Source: Desulfovibrio sp. Dsv1
Lineage (GTDB): Bacteria > Desulfobacterota > Desulfovibrionia > Desulfovibrionales > Desulfovibrionaceae
Direction of reading: 5' to 3'
NCBI GenBank assembly: GCA_000403945.1
Contig: APFI01000298.1
Location: 1-23,016 of the forward strand
Length of the DNA stretch: 23,016 nucleotides
In this document: positions 1 through 8,609 of the stretch, piece after piece
Position numbering within the stretch: position 1 is the stretch's first letter
How the letters are laid out: every line of letters starts with the position of its first letter
Notes under the pieces: generated by a model
What the model was told of the DNA's origin: nothing
Seen by the model: the letters and a program-made list of their open reading frames with translations, nothing else
Database searches by the model: none
Made by a program: the position numbers and the translations under genes

Positions 1-74
1 TGTACCACATCCTGTTGAGATTTTGGACTTTTTTATTCGGCCTTAGCCGGACAGCAATGAATTAAGTATTAAAT

Positions 75-101
75 TGCCCTAGTTTCGACTTGATCTGACA
101 G
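75..101 (+). repeat. Left terminal inverted repeat of the IS481-like element
   Basis: Aligned without gaps to the reverse complement of 1254-1280, 22 of 27 positions match. The inner 15 bases (gacttgatctgacag) are identical at both ends. A second matching block, tccgttttgatgg at 126-138, corresponds to its complement at 1238-1250. It is displaced by an insertion of about 22 bases on this side. Confidence 0.85.
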
Positions 102-185
102 TAGGCCCTTGAAAAGAAAAGGGGCTCCGTTTTGATGGAAGTGCACACAACCCATCAACTAGGCATGATGCCCACGGAGTTCCCA

Positions 186-1223
186 ATGGAAAGATTTAAC
201 CAAAGCATCATCAAGCACAAGACCGGGCTTCCCAATCTTGCCGCCGGTTGGGCAATATCTCCAACGCCTGCCGTATCATGGGGTTTTCCAGAGATACCTT
301 TTACCGCTATCAGGCCGCCCTTGATGCGGGTGTGGTTGAAGCGCTTTTTGAGGTCCCCGGAGAAAGCCGAATCTGAAGAATCGGGTGGAGGAAGCGACCG
401 ATCAGACTGTTGTTGAATTTGCCACGGCATTTCCCGCATACGGGCAAGCCAGGGCCAGCAACGAACTACGCAAACGCGGCATCTTCATTTCTCCGTCTGG
501 AGTGCGCTCCATCTGGCAGCGCCATGACCTTGCCTCCATGAAACAGCGGCTGACCGTTCTGGAAAAAATGTCCACTAAACAAGGACTGGTGCTGACCGAA
601 GCATAGGTTCAGGCTCTGGAACGTAAAAAGCAGGATGATAAGCATCCGGCGAGATAGAGAGCCACCATCCTGGCTATCTCGGTAGCCTAGGATTGATTTT
701 AAGTGGGCACAATCAAGAGAGTGGGCCGTATTTATCAGCAAACTTTCGTGGATACCTACTCGAAGTGGGTGATAGCCAAACTGCATACCACCAAGACGCC
801 CATCATCGGGGTTGACCTTTTGCATGACCGCGTTTTGCCATTCTTTGCCTCACAGCACATGGAGGTTATCCATATCCTGACTGACAGGGGGACGGAATAT
901 TGCGGCAAACTGGAAACACACGATTACCAGCTTTACCTTGGTGTGAACGACATCGAGCATACCTGAACAAAGGGGCGCCATCCGCAGACCAACGACATCT
1001 GTTAACGCTTCCACAAGACCATTCTACATGAGTTTTAGCAGGTTGCGTTCCGGCGTAAACTCAATCAATTTCTGGAGGAGCTTCAGAGCGATCTGAAGAC
1101 TGGCTGGAGTACTACAACACAGAAAGAACGCATCAGGGGAAAATGTGATGCGGCAGGACGCCCATGCAAGCCCTGCTTGAGGGGAAAACCCTCTGGAACG
1201 AAAAGGTCGGACAGCTTAACTAA
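186..1223 (+). pseudogene. Broken IS481-family transposase
   Basis: The pieces can be read in order across frames. First is an N-terminal helix-turn-helix part (MERFNQSIIKHKTG, then NISNACRIMGFSRDTFYRYQ). Next come RVEEATDQTVVEFATAFPAYGQ and RASNELRKRGIFISPSGVRS. Then comes the integrase core, with VDTYSKWVIAKLHTTKTP and ILTDRGTEYCG, followed by NDIEHT. The C-terminal end is RHPQTN, FHKTIL and ERTHQGK. This is the typical IS481-type rve transposase, normally about 330-350 residues. Lesions include a frameshift near 240, another near 370, stops at 604-606 and 964-966, further stops near 1003 and 1036, and more shifts after 1100. No full-length product is possible. The natural end is the stop at 1221-1223 (GQLN then stop). 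Confidence 0.85.
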
Positions 1224-1253
1224 TCGGACAGAGAGAACCATCAAAACGGATAA

Positions 1254-1280
1254 CTGTCAGATCAAGTCCGAACTACTACA
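1254..1280 (-). repeat. Right terminal inverted repeat of the IS481-like element
   Basis: This is the partner of 75-101. Read on the minus strand it begins TGTAGTAGTTCGGAC and ends in the shared ttgatctgacag. Compared with the left end, it keeps the more canonical TGT tip. Confidence 0.85.
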
Positions 1281-1374
1281 GTTTATGTGTTTCATCAGTG
1301 GCACTCATCTGGAGCGAGACTGGCAATCATGTGTTTTTCCGCATGCTACTTTCATATATCGAGCTACAGAATAG

Positions 1375-2319
1375 TTAAAGAATATTTTTATTGACTTTTC
1401 CACTTTGAAATTTTTTAGGTGTCACACCGTAGCGTTTGAAAAATTCATGACTGAAATGACTCAGACTCTGGTAGCCGATATGCACACCGATCTCTGTGAC
1501 ATTCATGTCACCTGCAGCAAGCAGTTCGCGAGCAACCTCCATGCGATAGTTCCTGAAGTATTCGAACACAGGTAGACCGAAGACCTGCTTGAAGCCCACC
1601 TTCATTTTTTTTTCACCGACACCTACCATCTTCGCCAATTGCGCAAGTGTTGGTGGACTTTCCATATCCTGCACCAACAATTCCCTGGCTTCCTTTATGC
1701 GTCGTACATCTGATGGCGATAGGGATACTGTCCGTTCGTAGCCATTTTGGGTGGCAAGATATTCGATAAGCTGTGTTTCTATTAGTTCAAGTGTTCGAAT
1801 TTCCATATGCAGTTTGCGCAGGGTTCCCGCATAGGCGCTTGTTACAATATCTGCTATAAGACGGATTTTTTGAGCGCTGTTTTTGCCTATCCACTGAAAT
1901 GCTGTTTTGCGGCCTTCAAATACACGTTCCAGTTGCTTTGGTATGTTGGTATGTTCCGCCACAAGATAGGGATAAAGGAAATCTTTATCCATAATAATAC
2001 TTAATCTACGCATTCCACCTTTGCACCTCATATTCCCTACTGTGTCTGAAAGATATGTGATGCTATTACTTCCGCTGGTGTGCAACTGCGTTGTTCCGCT
2101 CAGCGCTCCATGCTTGTAGCTACAATGGTTCGATCCAGTGAGCATAAACCCGAATATGAGCGGAGAACTCTGAATTTCAAATTCCATATGCAACGGATCT
2201 GTGGGCGAAAGTTGGGAAAGCTGCAACACAAGGCCCGGCCTGAGCATAAAAGAATCTGTTCCGCAGATTCGGTAAAAACCAGGACCGGCGAAGAGCGTCA
2301 AATCTTGTCCTAATCCCAT
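1375..2319 (-). CDS. AraC-family regulator, PchR/YbtA-like
   Basis: The protein has 314 residues. The C-terminal 100 or so form the double helix-turn-helix of AraC proteins: PPTLAQLAKMVGVGEKKMK, then the second half ending in YQSLSHFSHEFFKRYGVTPKKF. The N-terminal part looks like the ligand-sensing region of PchR/YbtA-type activators, which respond to a ferri-siderophore in the cytoplasm and switch on the receptor gene. It is divergent from the TonB-dependent receptor, with 143 bp between the two starts, which is the classic layout for such regulators. The chosen ATG at 2317-2319 has a GAGGA ribosome site 4-5 bases upstream. The AraC family is certain. Siderophore sensing is inferred from position and length. 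Confidence 0.9.
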   Translation of the reverse strand: MGLGQDLTLFAGPGFYRICGTDSFMLRPGLVLQLSQLSPTDPLHMEFEIQSSPLIFGFMLTGSNHCSYKHGALSGTTQLHTSGSNSITYLSDTVGNMRCKGGMRRLSIIMDKDFLYPYLVAEHTNIPKQLERVFEGRKTAFQWIGKNSAQKIRLIADIVTSAYAGTLRKLHMEIRTLELIETQLIEYLATQNGYERTVSLSPSDVRRIKEARELLVQDMESPPTLAQLAKMVGVGEKKMKVGFKQVFGLPVFEYFRNYRMEVARELLAAGDMNVTEIGVHIGYQSLSHFSHEFFKRYGVTPKKFQSGKVNKNIL

Positions 2320-2462
2320 ACATTCCTCAACGACCCCGGCGATACCCCGCTGGGGATATTTTTTGACCTTTCCACGGTTAGCAAGACTCTTTTTTCTAGT
2401 TTAATGAAAAAGAAAATCAAATTCAATTAAAAGTAGCACACGCCAAGGAGAGGTGACACGCC
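2320..2462. promoter_or_regulatory. Divergent promoter region, regulator / TonB receptor
   Basis: This 143-bp gap should hold the promoters of both the AraC-type gene and the receptor operon. The receptor side is strongly AT-rich (2397-2433) and contains a loose inverted repeat, aatgaa at 2403 and ttcaatt at 2422. The receptor has a strong ribosome site, AAGGAGAGGTGA at 2445-2456, just before its ATG at 2463. I could not find a convincing sigma-70 -35/-10 pair or a clear Fur box. A weak promoter would be expected for an AraC-activated gene. Confidence 0.5.
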
Positions 2463-4535
2463 ATGCGTCATTACATTTTAGGAGGGATCCTAAGTTATTT
2501 TCTTCTATTCGAAAGTGCCCATGCGGCAGAATCACGACCGCAGCCCGCTGATACCTATACGCTGGAAGCGATCACCGTTACCGCCACTAAGCGTGAACAG
2601 GCGCTCCGGGAGATTGCAGGCAGCGTCTCCACGGCTTCGGATATCGATCTGGAAAATCAGGGGGCTGAAACCTTGCAGGACGCTACAAAAATGTTTCCCA
2701 ACGTCCATATGAAAAGCACTAGCTCCGGTAATGAAATTGTCATTCGCGGCATGTCCACCTGGGATACGGCGCTACATTCTCCAGCGGGGCTTTATGTGGA
2801 TGGGGTGCCGTATCCTTTATCCTACATGCAGAACATCTACCTGCATGACATGGAAGGCATTGAGGTGCTGCGCGGTCCGCAGGGAACTCTTTATGGCAGA
2901 AACAGTGAATCTGGGGTGATTAATCTTGTGCGGCGCACACCGGACAACAAGTTACGGGGATCACTTTTTACGGAATTCGGGAATCATAACACCTTTCGTC
3001 TGGGGGCTTCTGCGGCTGGGCCATTGCTTGAGGACAAGGTGTACTTTTCAGGAAGCTATCTTCGCCATCAAACGGATGGCTTTGTCCGCAACGAATATAA
3101 ACAGAAAGATCAAGCGGCACGACACAAGGCTGATTCGGGACGAGTGGTTTTACGACTCACCCCTACGGATGCGTTGGATGTGCGCATGTCATTGGATGCC
3201 ACACACAGTGACGATGGCATAGGCAGTATGCGCTTGTCCACCGGGCCATACCGTAGCGGACGGTATAAAGTCCGCTCCGACGCCCCAGACGAGGCTTCGT
3301 CTGATCTTGTGATTCCTGCGTTCACCATCACACATACTGGAGAGCATGTTAGAACAACATCAATAACCAGCTATTTAGATTACAAATACAAGATGTTGTC
3401 TGATCTTGACAGAACGCCGTTACCTCTGGGCGTGTCCGACATGAGTATTAATCAGCGCAATATCTCAGAAGAGCTGCGTTTTTCTTCCGCAGGTAAGCAG
3501 AGGCTTTCTTGGGTAGCCGGGCTCTTTTTGGGCAAAACCTCCATGAATACGGATATGAACCGAATTCGCCGACGGGCCGCTGCAACCACATATCTGCATA
3601 CGGACTACACGGAAACAACGGGGGCACTTTTCGGGCAAGCCACCTATGCCATTACGGATGCCTTTCGGCTGACGGCAGGTCTACGGGCTGAATATACGGG
3701 CTTAGACGGCGAACAAACATATAAAACCGGTGCAGGGCAGCGGCGTGCGTATGAAAAAGATTTTCGCTACACGGAGTTCCTTCCCATGGCTTCCGCCTCT
3801 CTCGACGTTACAGACAACCTAACCACGTATGCATCATGGTCCCAAGGCTATCTGCCAGGAGGCTTTAATGTTTTTTCAGCCAGTTCAAAAGATACATTTT
3901 ATTATAAACCGGAATACAGCACCAACTACGAACTTGGGCTGAAAACACACTGGCTGGATAACAAATTACAAGCCAATGTTTCCGCTTTTTATTCTGACAT
4001 CAGAGACAAACAGGTTCGGGAAGAAGTTCCATCTGCAGGCATCGGTACATGGAAATTCACCAATTCTGCAAAGGCTCATACCTCCGGCGTCGAACTAGAG
4101 GTCAGGGCATACCCACTTGAGGGCTGGGAGTTGCGTGGTGGCGTTGGATATGCCCGTTCTGAAATTGACGAGTGGACGGTGTCCACTCCCAGTGGTGGAA
4201 GAAAGAACTATAGTGGCAATCGTCTGCCTTGGGCACCAGACCTCACGTATCACCTAGGCGTTGGTTATACACATCCATCCGGCTTTTTTGCGCAAGCGGA
4301 ATATCTCGGATCTGGAAAACAGTATTTCGACGCTGAAAATACACTTAGCGATCCTGGATACAATACAGTCAATCTTCAATTCGGATACCGTGGCGAAAAT
4401 CTTACCGTGGCTATTTGGGGGAAGAATGTCTTTGATACACACTATATAACAAAAAAACTTGTGGCTAATGGCAACAAAATTGTGGAAGACGGCAATCCGT
4501 TCAGTTTCGGTACAACTGTTTCATGGAGTTTTTAG
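2463..4535 (+). CDS. TonB-dependent siderophore receptor, FyuA-like
   Basis: This 690-residue outer-membrane receptor starts with a signal peptide (residues 1-21, cleaved after AHA). A TonB box follows (ITVTA, 37-41). The plug domain to about residue 160 contains GLYVDGVPY and the hallmark IEVLRGPQGTLYG. The rest is a 22-strand-type beta barrel that ends in a C-terminal phenylalanine (VSWSF), as outer-membrane barrels do. Length and motif order match the yersiniabactin receptor FyuA (673 residues); the YLPGGFNVF and NYELGLKT region is also similar. The family is certain. The ligand is unknown; a metal chelate is inferred from the AraC-type regulator and tonB-exbBD in the same locus. It is intact and starts the operon, and it is followed after one base by the methyltransferase start. 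Confidence 0.93.
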   Translation: MRHYILGGILSYFLLFESAHAAESRPQPADTYTLEAITVTATKREQALREIAGSVSTASDIDLENQGAETLQDATKMFPNVHMKSTSSGNEIVIRGMSTWDTALHSPAGLYVDGVPYPLSYMQNIYLHDMEGIEVLRGPQGTLYGRNSESGVINLVRRTPDNKLRGSLFTEFGNHNTFRLGASAAGPLLEDKVYFSGSYLRHQTDGFVRNEYKQKDQAARHKADSGRVVLRLTPTDALDVRMSLDATHSDDGIGSMRLSTGPYRSGRYKVRSDAPDEASSDLVIPAFTITHTGEHVRTTSITSYLDYKYKMLSDLDRTPLPLGVSDMSINQRNISEELRFSSAGKQRLSWVAGLFLGKTSMNTDMNRIRRRAAATTYLHTDYTETTGALFGQATYAITDAFRLTAGLRAEYTGLDGEQTYKTGAGQRRAYEKDFRYTEFLPMASASLDVTDNLTTYASWSQGYLPGGFNVFSASSKDTFYYKPEYSTNYELGLKTHWLDNKLQANVSAFYSDIRDKQVREEVPSAGIGTWKFTNSAKAHTSGVELEVRAYPLEGWELRGGVGYARSEIDEWTVSTPSGGRKNYSGNRLPWAPDLTYHLGVGYTHPSGFFAQAEYLGSGKQYFDAENTLSDPGYNTVNLQFGYRGENLTVAIWGKNVFDTHYITKKLVANGNKIVEDGNPFSFGTTVSWSF

Positions 4536-4536
4536 T

Positions 4537-5601
4537 ATGCACGATGAAAAAAAAATTGCATCCGGACATTCTGCGTCACCGGATGTTTCAATCCTCACAG
4601 ACTGGATGCTCGGCTCAGTGCGCACAGCGTTGCTTGATCTGGCCCTTGAGCTGGAATTACCCGATATTCTGCACAAGACGGGTACGCTGAAAGGTATAGC
4701 GGCACACCTCGGTAATCCGCATGCTGGAAATCTCGCCCATGTCCTTGATGCTATGGCAGCTCTCGGCCTTACCTCAAAAAAGAATGGGGTCTACGCCAAT
4801 TCTGCACTTGCCGAAATGTATCTTCGCAAAGAAACCAATACCTACCTAGGCCACCTGATGCGTCGGCTCCAGGCCATGCAGCACCGGAATCTCAGCAAGA
4901 TGAAGGAACTGCTCTATTCTGGGCCGCAGCCGGTAAAAGAAGATGATCGTATTGACGGAAAAGACCTGTGGAAAAAATCTAGTCGTGACATGATTGCCTA
5001 CCAACAGGGCGAGGTATCTCGCAGACTGGCGGACATGGCGGTGTCGCTGCCGGAATTTCGGCATTTCCGCCATATTCTCGATCTTGGATGCGGACCAGGT
5101 ATTATTGGTTTGTCTATTATGGGCCGTAATGCGGTATTACGGGGAGCATTCTGCGATTTGCCTCCTGTACTGGAGTTGACCCGAAAGGAAGTCGAGGCTG
5201 CGGGCATGGAAGAGCGTGCGGAGTTCTATCCCGGTGATTACAATCAGATCGACTTTGGATGCGGCTATGATTGCATATGGGCCGGTCAGAGCCTGTATTT
5301 TGTGAAAAACCTCCCTGCATTCATGAAAAAGCTGCTGGACGCCCTGAACCCCGGTGGAGTCCTTGTCAGTCTGCACGAGGGACTGAATCGAGAGCGCACC
5401 GCTCCGGAGAAGGTGGTTATTTCCCGCCTCTCTCTGGCGTTGGAAGGCCAAGATGTTTCGTTTGAGGAGGGGCGCATAGCTAGGCTGGCACTTGAGGCTG
5501 GTTTCGCCTCTCTGGAACGGCGAACTATCAACATGCTTTTTGGTGAAAATGAAGTAGCAATCCTGCGTAAGTCCGGGACATTGACGGAAGGCACGGTATG
5601 A
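4537..5601 (+). CDS. SAM-dependent methyltransferase, O-methyltransferase-like
   Basis: The protein has 354 residues. An open frame continues upstream into the receptor gene, but the ATG at 4537 lies just after the receptor stop and has GGAG at 4524-4527, so I take it as the start. The first 100 residues look like the winged-helix dimerisation domain of plant and bacterial O-methyltransferases (LLDLALELELPDILH, AALGLTSKKNGVYANS). The catalytic half has the SAM-binding motif ILDLGCGPGIIG and a later LNPGGVLVSLHEG. It overlaps the next gene by 4 bases, so the two are translationally coupled. Methyltransferases of this kind do occur in uptake loci. It might modify the imported chelate, but nothing here identifies the substrate. 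Confidence 0.85.
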   Translation: MHDEKKIASGHSASPDVSILTDWMLGSVRTALLDLALELELPDILHKTGTLKGIAAHLGNPHAGNLAHVLDAMAALGLTSKKNGVYANSALAEMYLRKETNTYLGHLMRRLQAMQHRNLSKMKELLYSGPQPVKEDDRIDGKDLWKKSSRDMIAYQQGEVSRRLADMAVSLPEFRHFRHILDLGCGPGIIGLSIMGRNAVLRGAFCDLPPVLELTRKEVEAAGMEERAEFYPGDYNQIDFGCGYDCIWAGQSLYFVKNLPAFMKKLLDALNPGGVLVSLHEGLNRERTAPEKVVISRLSLALEGQDVSFEEGRIARLALEAGFASLERRTINMLFGENEVAILRKSGTLTEGTV

Positions 5602-6592
5602 ACATCCGTCCGTGCGCGTTCGCTCTTCTTCTTGCTTGGGTGGTCTGCGGGGGCTGGACTATCTCTGTCGCGGCGCAACCTCCGCTACGCCTTGCCGGTC
5701 CGCCCGTGCGCGAGGCCATTCCGCTAGTGTTAATGCGCACTCTACCTCCTCACGTACCAGGAAGGGAAGGGGCCGTGTTCACGCCCTGGAATTCACCGGA
5801 GCAGCTTCGCGCTCTCATCGCCAAAGGTAAGGTGGACGTGGCACTCATGACGGTGGCGTCCGCCGCCGCGTTGCACAACAAGGGAGTGCACTGCACTGTA
5901 GTGGCCGTATTTTCCGGTCCAGCCTGGATTGTTTCCACGAATCAGGAATTTTCTAGCGTGGACATGCTGAATGGAGAGGAGATTCTGTTGCCTTTCGGGC
6001 CAGGGGAAATGCCGGAAGTGTGCTACGCATACTCATGAAAAAACACGGGCTGAGCTTCATGCCCCGCCATGTGGGTAGTGCTCTAGAGGCCGTGGGTATG
6101 CTGCGTAGTGGTCGTGCAAAGCATGCCTTCTTGGTGGAACCGGCGGCAGGAAAGGCCATGTCTGCCCTTGGAATTCAGATTGATACCTCAGGAATTCCCG
6201 TTTTGGGATGTCTGGATATCCGTGCACTGTGGGCCGAAATGTTTCCTCAGTCACCATGTATGCCGCTGGGGGCGCTTACCGTCTTTGGTTCACTGGCGGA
6301 CAGTCAAGAGGCTCTAACTGCCATCCGTACGAGTTATGTAGAGGGAGTGAGCCATGCTAGGGAGCACCCCCGCATGGCATTTGAAACTACGGGCGATGTT
6401 TTTCCTGTTTTAGGCAGGAGTCTTGAAGGAATGAATGTAGAGCGAGTTTGCGACATACGCATTATGGACAGCGACCACGCAGCGATGATGGCGACTTTTT
6501 TCCTCACCCGGTTACTTGAAGTTTCTCCGGCCTCTGTTGGAGGGCGTATGCCTGGAGAAGACTTCCTGAGGTTGTCCGATGCGCGCCACTGA
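5598..6592 (+). pseudogene. ABC substrate-binding protein (NitT/TauT type), frameshifted
   Basis: Two overlapping frames together make one protein of about 330 residues. The first (5598-6038) has a signal peptide (MNIRPCAFALLLAWVV, cleavage near AAQ) and the first lobe, with KGKVDVALMTVASAAALHNKG. The second frame runs to 6592 and carries the second lobe, including MKKHGLSFMPRHV and EAVGMLRSGRAKHAFLVEP. They join at about 6018-6022, where a single missing base in GTGTG explains the break. The fold resembles SsuA/TauA/THI5-like periplasmic binding proteins. Position just before the permease and ATPase supports this. There is no slippery heptamer, so this is a mutation or a sequencing error. 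If real, the importer lacks its binding protein. Confidence 0.75.
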
Positions 6593-7331
6593 TATGTTCT
6601 GGGGGCTTTTGGGCTGCGGTGTTCTTATAGGAGCATGGGAGGTTGCGGCGCGGGGCTGTCAGGGATTTGTTATGCCATCGCCAGCGGCGACGCTTATCGC
6701 CCTGTGCGACATCCTTTCGCAGCCAGACTTCTGGCGCGATGACTTCCGCATCAGTTTTGAGCGTTTTGTGTGCGGTATCGCTTTAGGTGGAGGTGCGGGG
6801 ATCTGCTTAGGGCTGGCAGCTGGGTTTTACAAACAGCTGCGTTTGGCGCTTACCCCCGCCCGCTGGATGCTTTCCAGCGTGCCTGGCGTAGTTGTGGTCA
6901 TGCTCGGCATGCTTTGGTTCGGTATTGACTCTGAAATGGTGATTTTCGTTGTGGCCCTAACGGTAGTGCCAACGGTGTACGTAGGTGTTATGGAAGGTAT
7001 CCGAGCCGTGGATTCCGGATTGCAAGAAATGATCGCCGTTTACCGCATTACCCGCTTACAACGCTTCTGGCATGTATATCTTCCAGCTATCACAGCACCT
7101 TTACTCTCAAGTTCCATTATCGCCCTCGGGGGAGGGATGCGTGTAACCATTCTGGCGGAAACTATAGGTGCCACCTGTGGGCTAGGCCATGCTTTAGCTA
7201 TCGCCAGAACCAATCTGGATACTGCGGCGCTTTACGCTTTGGCGCTGGTCAGCATGCTTCTGGTGGGTGTTCTTGAGGCGGCCCTGCTGTTGTTGACCAG
7301 ACACAACACATCTCAGAGGAAGGCAAGATGA
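6579..7331 (+). CDS. ABC transporter permease, SsuC/TauC-like
   Basis: This 250-residue integral membrane protein has about six hydrophobic segments, including GCGVLIGAWEVAA, GVVVVMLGMLW, VIFVVALTVVPTVYVGV and LVSMLLVGVLEAALLLL. The cytoplasmic EAA-type loop that contacts the ATPase is visible as EMIAVYRITRLQRFWHVYLPA. These features place it in the BPD_transp_1 family branch of nitrate, taurine and sulfonate importers, not the FecCD branch normally used for siderophores. The ATG at 6579 overlaps the end of the binding protein by 14 bases. Its stop overlaps the next start as ATGA. It appears intact. Confidence 0.88.
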   Translation: MRATDMFWGLLGCGVLIGAWEVAARGCQGFVMPSPAATLIALCDILSQPDFWRDDFRISFERFVCGIALGGGAGICLGLAAGFYKQLRLALTPARWMLSSVPGVVVVMLGMLWFGIDSEMVIFVVALTVVPTVYVGVMEGIRAVDSGLQEMIAVYRITRLQRFWHVYLPAITAPLLSSSIIALGGGMRVTILAETIGATCGLGHALAIARTNLDTAALYALALVSMLLVGVLEAALLLLTRHNTSQRKAR

Positions 7332-7966
7332 CTTCTCTGGTGCTTTTTTCTCAGGTGGGTTTTGCCTACGCAAGACATGATGTTTTGCGTGACCTTTCCC
7401 TACAGCTGAATCCTGGAGAAGTAATAGTTTTGCAAGGTTGCAGCGGAGTAGGCAAGTCAACTTTATTGCGTCTGGCGGCGGGCATTTTGCGTCCCACAAG
7501 TGGATATGTCCACATCGGAGCGCAACGCATTGGTGTTGTCTTTCAGGAACCCCGTCTGCTGCCGTGGAGAACCGCACTCCAGAACGTCATGCTACCCTTA
7601 CTCAGCTTGGGGATGGATCCCGCCCAAGCCGGACAAAAGGCGACGAATATGCTGGAACATATGGGGTTAGCCCATTTTCTGGAGGCGGTGCCCGAGGAAC
7701 TCTCCGGCGGCATGAAGCAGCGCGTTTCACTGGCGCGAGCGCTAGCTGTGGATCCGGAACTATTGCTTCTCGATGAACCGTTTGTCGGTTTTGATCCCGC
7801 TCTACGCGCCGAAATGAAACGATATTTGGCTGATTTCCTTTTCCGATCTAGAGCTGGAATGATGCAGATTGCACATGATCCTGAAGAGATATTCATAAAA
7901 ACGGCACGCATTATGACGTTGGATCAACATGGTGTCGAATGCCGTCAAAAAAGGACACAAATATGA
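7328..7966 (+). CDS. ABC transporter ATP-binding protein, SsuB/TauB-like
   Basis: This 212-residue nucleotide-binding subunit has all the standard motifs. They are Walker A (GCSGVGKST, 37-45), a Q-loop (VVFQEPRLLPWRT), the signature LSGGMKQRVSLARAL, Walker B (LLLLDEPF) and the switch histidine (IAHD). It is shorter than most SsuB/TauB proteins (about 240-255), mainly at the C-terminus. It is coupled by ATGA overlaps to the permease upstream and to the DUF6064-like gene downstream. It should power the permease encoded at 6579-7331. Confidence 0.9.
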   Translation: MTSLVLFSQVGFAYARHDVLRDLSLQLNPGEVIVLQGCSGVGKSTLLRLAAGILRPTSGYVHIGAQRIGVVFQEPRLLPWRTALQNVMLPLLSLGMDPAQAGQKATNMLEHMGLAHFLEAVPEELSGGMKQRVSLARALAVDPELLLLDEPFVGFDPALRAEMKRYLADFLFRSRAGMMQIAHDPEEIFIKTARIMTLDQHGVECRQKRTQI

Positions 7967-8609
7967 AAAGCATGGAACCGTTCTGGATGACGCTTCAGAG
8001 TTTTAGAGATGACACATTTATCGTGCAGATGCTGATCATCGTTGCGTACTTGGGCATATTGTTTCTGATTGCCAAGCGAGAGGGAGCCAGAACGGATGCT
8101 ATCGTCAAGGTCATATTAAGTAGTATATTTATTTTTAACGGTATCGCCTGCTTTTTGATGTACTTCAGTGAACTGCCCATGGCGGAGTTTTTTGCTGACC
8201 CTCTGTATCTAGCTATTGGTTATCTATTTCTTGTAGATATTATGGCTATAAGAATTTATTTTACCTTCAATATTTCTCCATTGAGACGATTCTTTGCATT
8301 AATCTTTGTCATTTTTGCTTTTTATTTCCAGTATTCTGTATGCTCAGTTGGCATGGCATGATTGCACTATCTGGAGTGCCGTGCCCATTAGCAATCTTTA
8401 CACTGGCTCTTCTCAGTGCTGCAATGCCATGTGTGGATAATATCATTGTTTTTATGTTGCTTGCCTGGGTTCTGGTCAATATTCCTAAGATTTTTTGACA
8501 TGTTGGATGCTACGAAGAAATAATCCTCATTCTGGCTGGTGCGTACGTGCTTGGCCTGAACAGAATCATGCCAGAGAAAAACATCGGAGACGAACATGCT
8601 TCGACATGA
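7963..8609 (+). pseudogene. DUF6064-like membrane protein, frameshifted
   Basis: The first frame (7963-8361, start ATG after AAGGA at 7951) encodes MEPFWMTLQSF, then hydrophobic segments IVAYLGILFLIA, ILSSIFIFNGIACFLMYF and LYLAIGYLFLV. This matches what I recall of DUF6064 proteins. The family's later signature, SGVPCPLAIFTLALL, lies in another frame (to 8498). The switch occurs in the T-rich stretch about 8315-8330. After a TGA at 8496-8498 that same frame continues with EEIILILAGAYVLGLN, again as the family should. So there are two lesions, one shift and one in-frame stop. The function of the family is unknown to me. Coupling by ATGA to the ATPase suggests a role in the same uptake system before it broke. 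Confidence 0.65.

Larger units (their letters stand above)
75..1280 (+). mobile_element. Decayed IS481-family insertion sequence
   Basis: The element is about 1.2 kb, the usual size for this family. It is bounded by 27-bp imperfect terminal inverted repeats, and the right end reads inward from TGT. Inside is one transposase gene broken by several frameshifts and stops. I see no clear target-site duplication in the flanks (left flank ends in taaat, right flank starts with gttta). Between the left repeat and the transposase there are about 22 extra bases that have no counterpart at the right end. The copy is therefore old and cannot move by itself. It marks the left edge of the uptake locus. 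Confidence 0.85.

Noticed and set aside
2397..2440. Fur box upstream of the TonB-dependent receptor
   Set aside because: The region is AT-rich and has a loose inverted repeat, but it does not match the 19-bp Fur consensus well enough to call.
6018..6030. Programmed frameshift in the binding-protein gene
   Set aside because: No slippery heptamer, no strong downstream structure seen, and this family does not use programmed shifting.
8496..8498. Selenocysteine or readthrough at the in-frame TGA of the DUF6064-like gene
   Set aside because: The gene also has an upstream frameshift, no SECIS-like hairpin is obvious right after the TGA, and family proteins do not use selenocysteine as far as I know. 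Decay is simpler.
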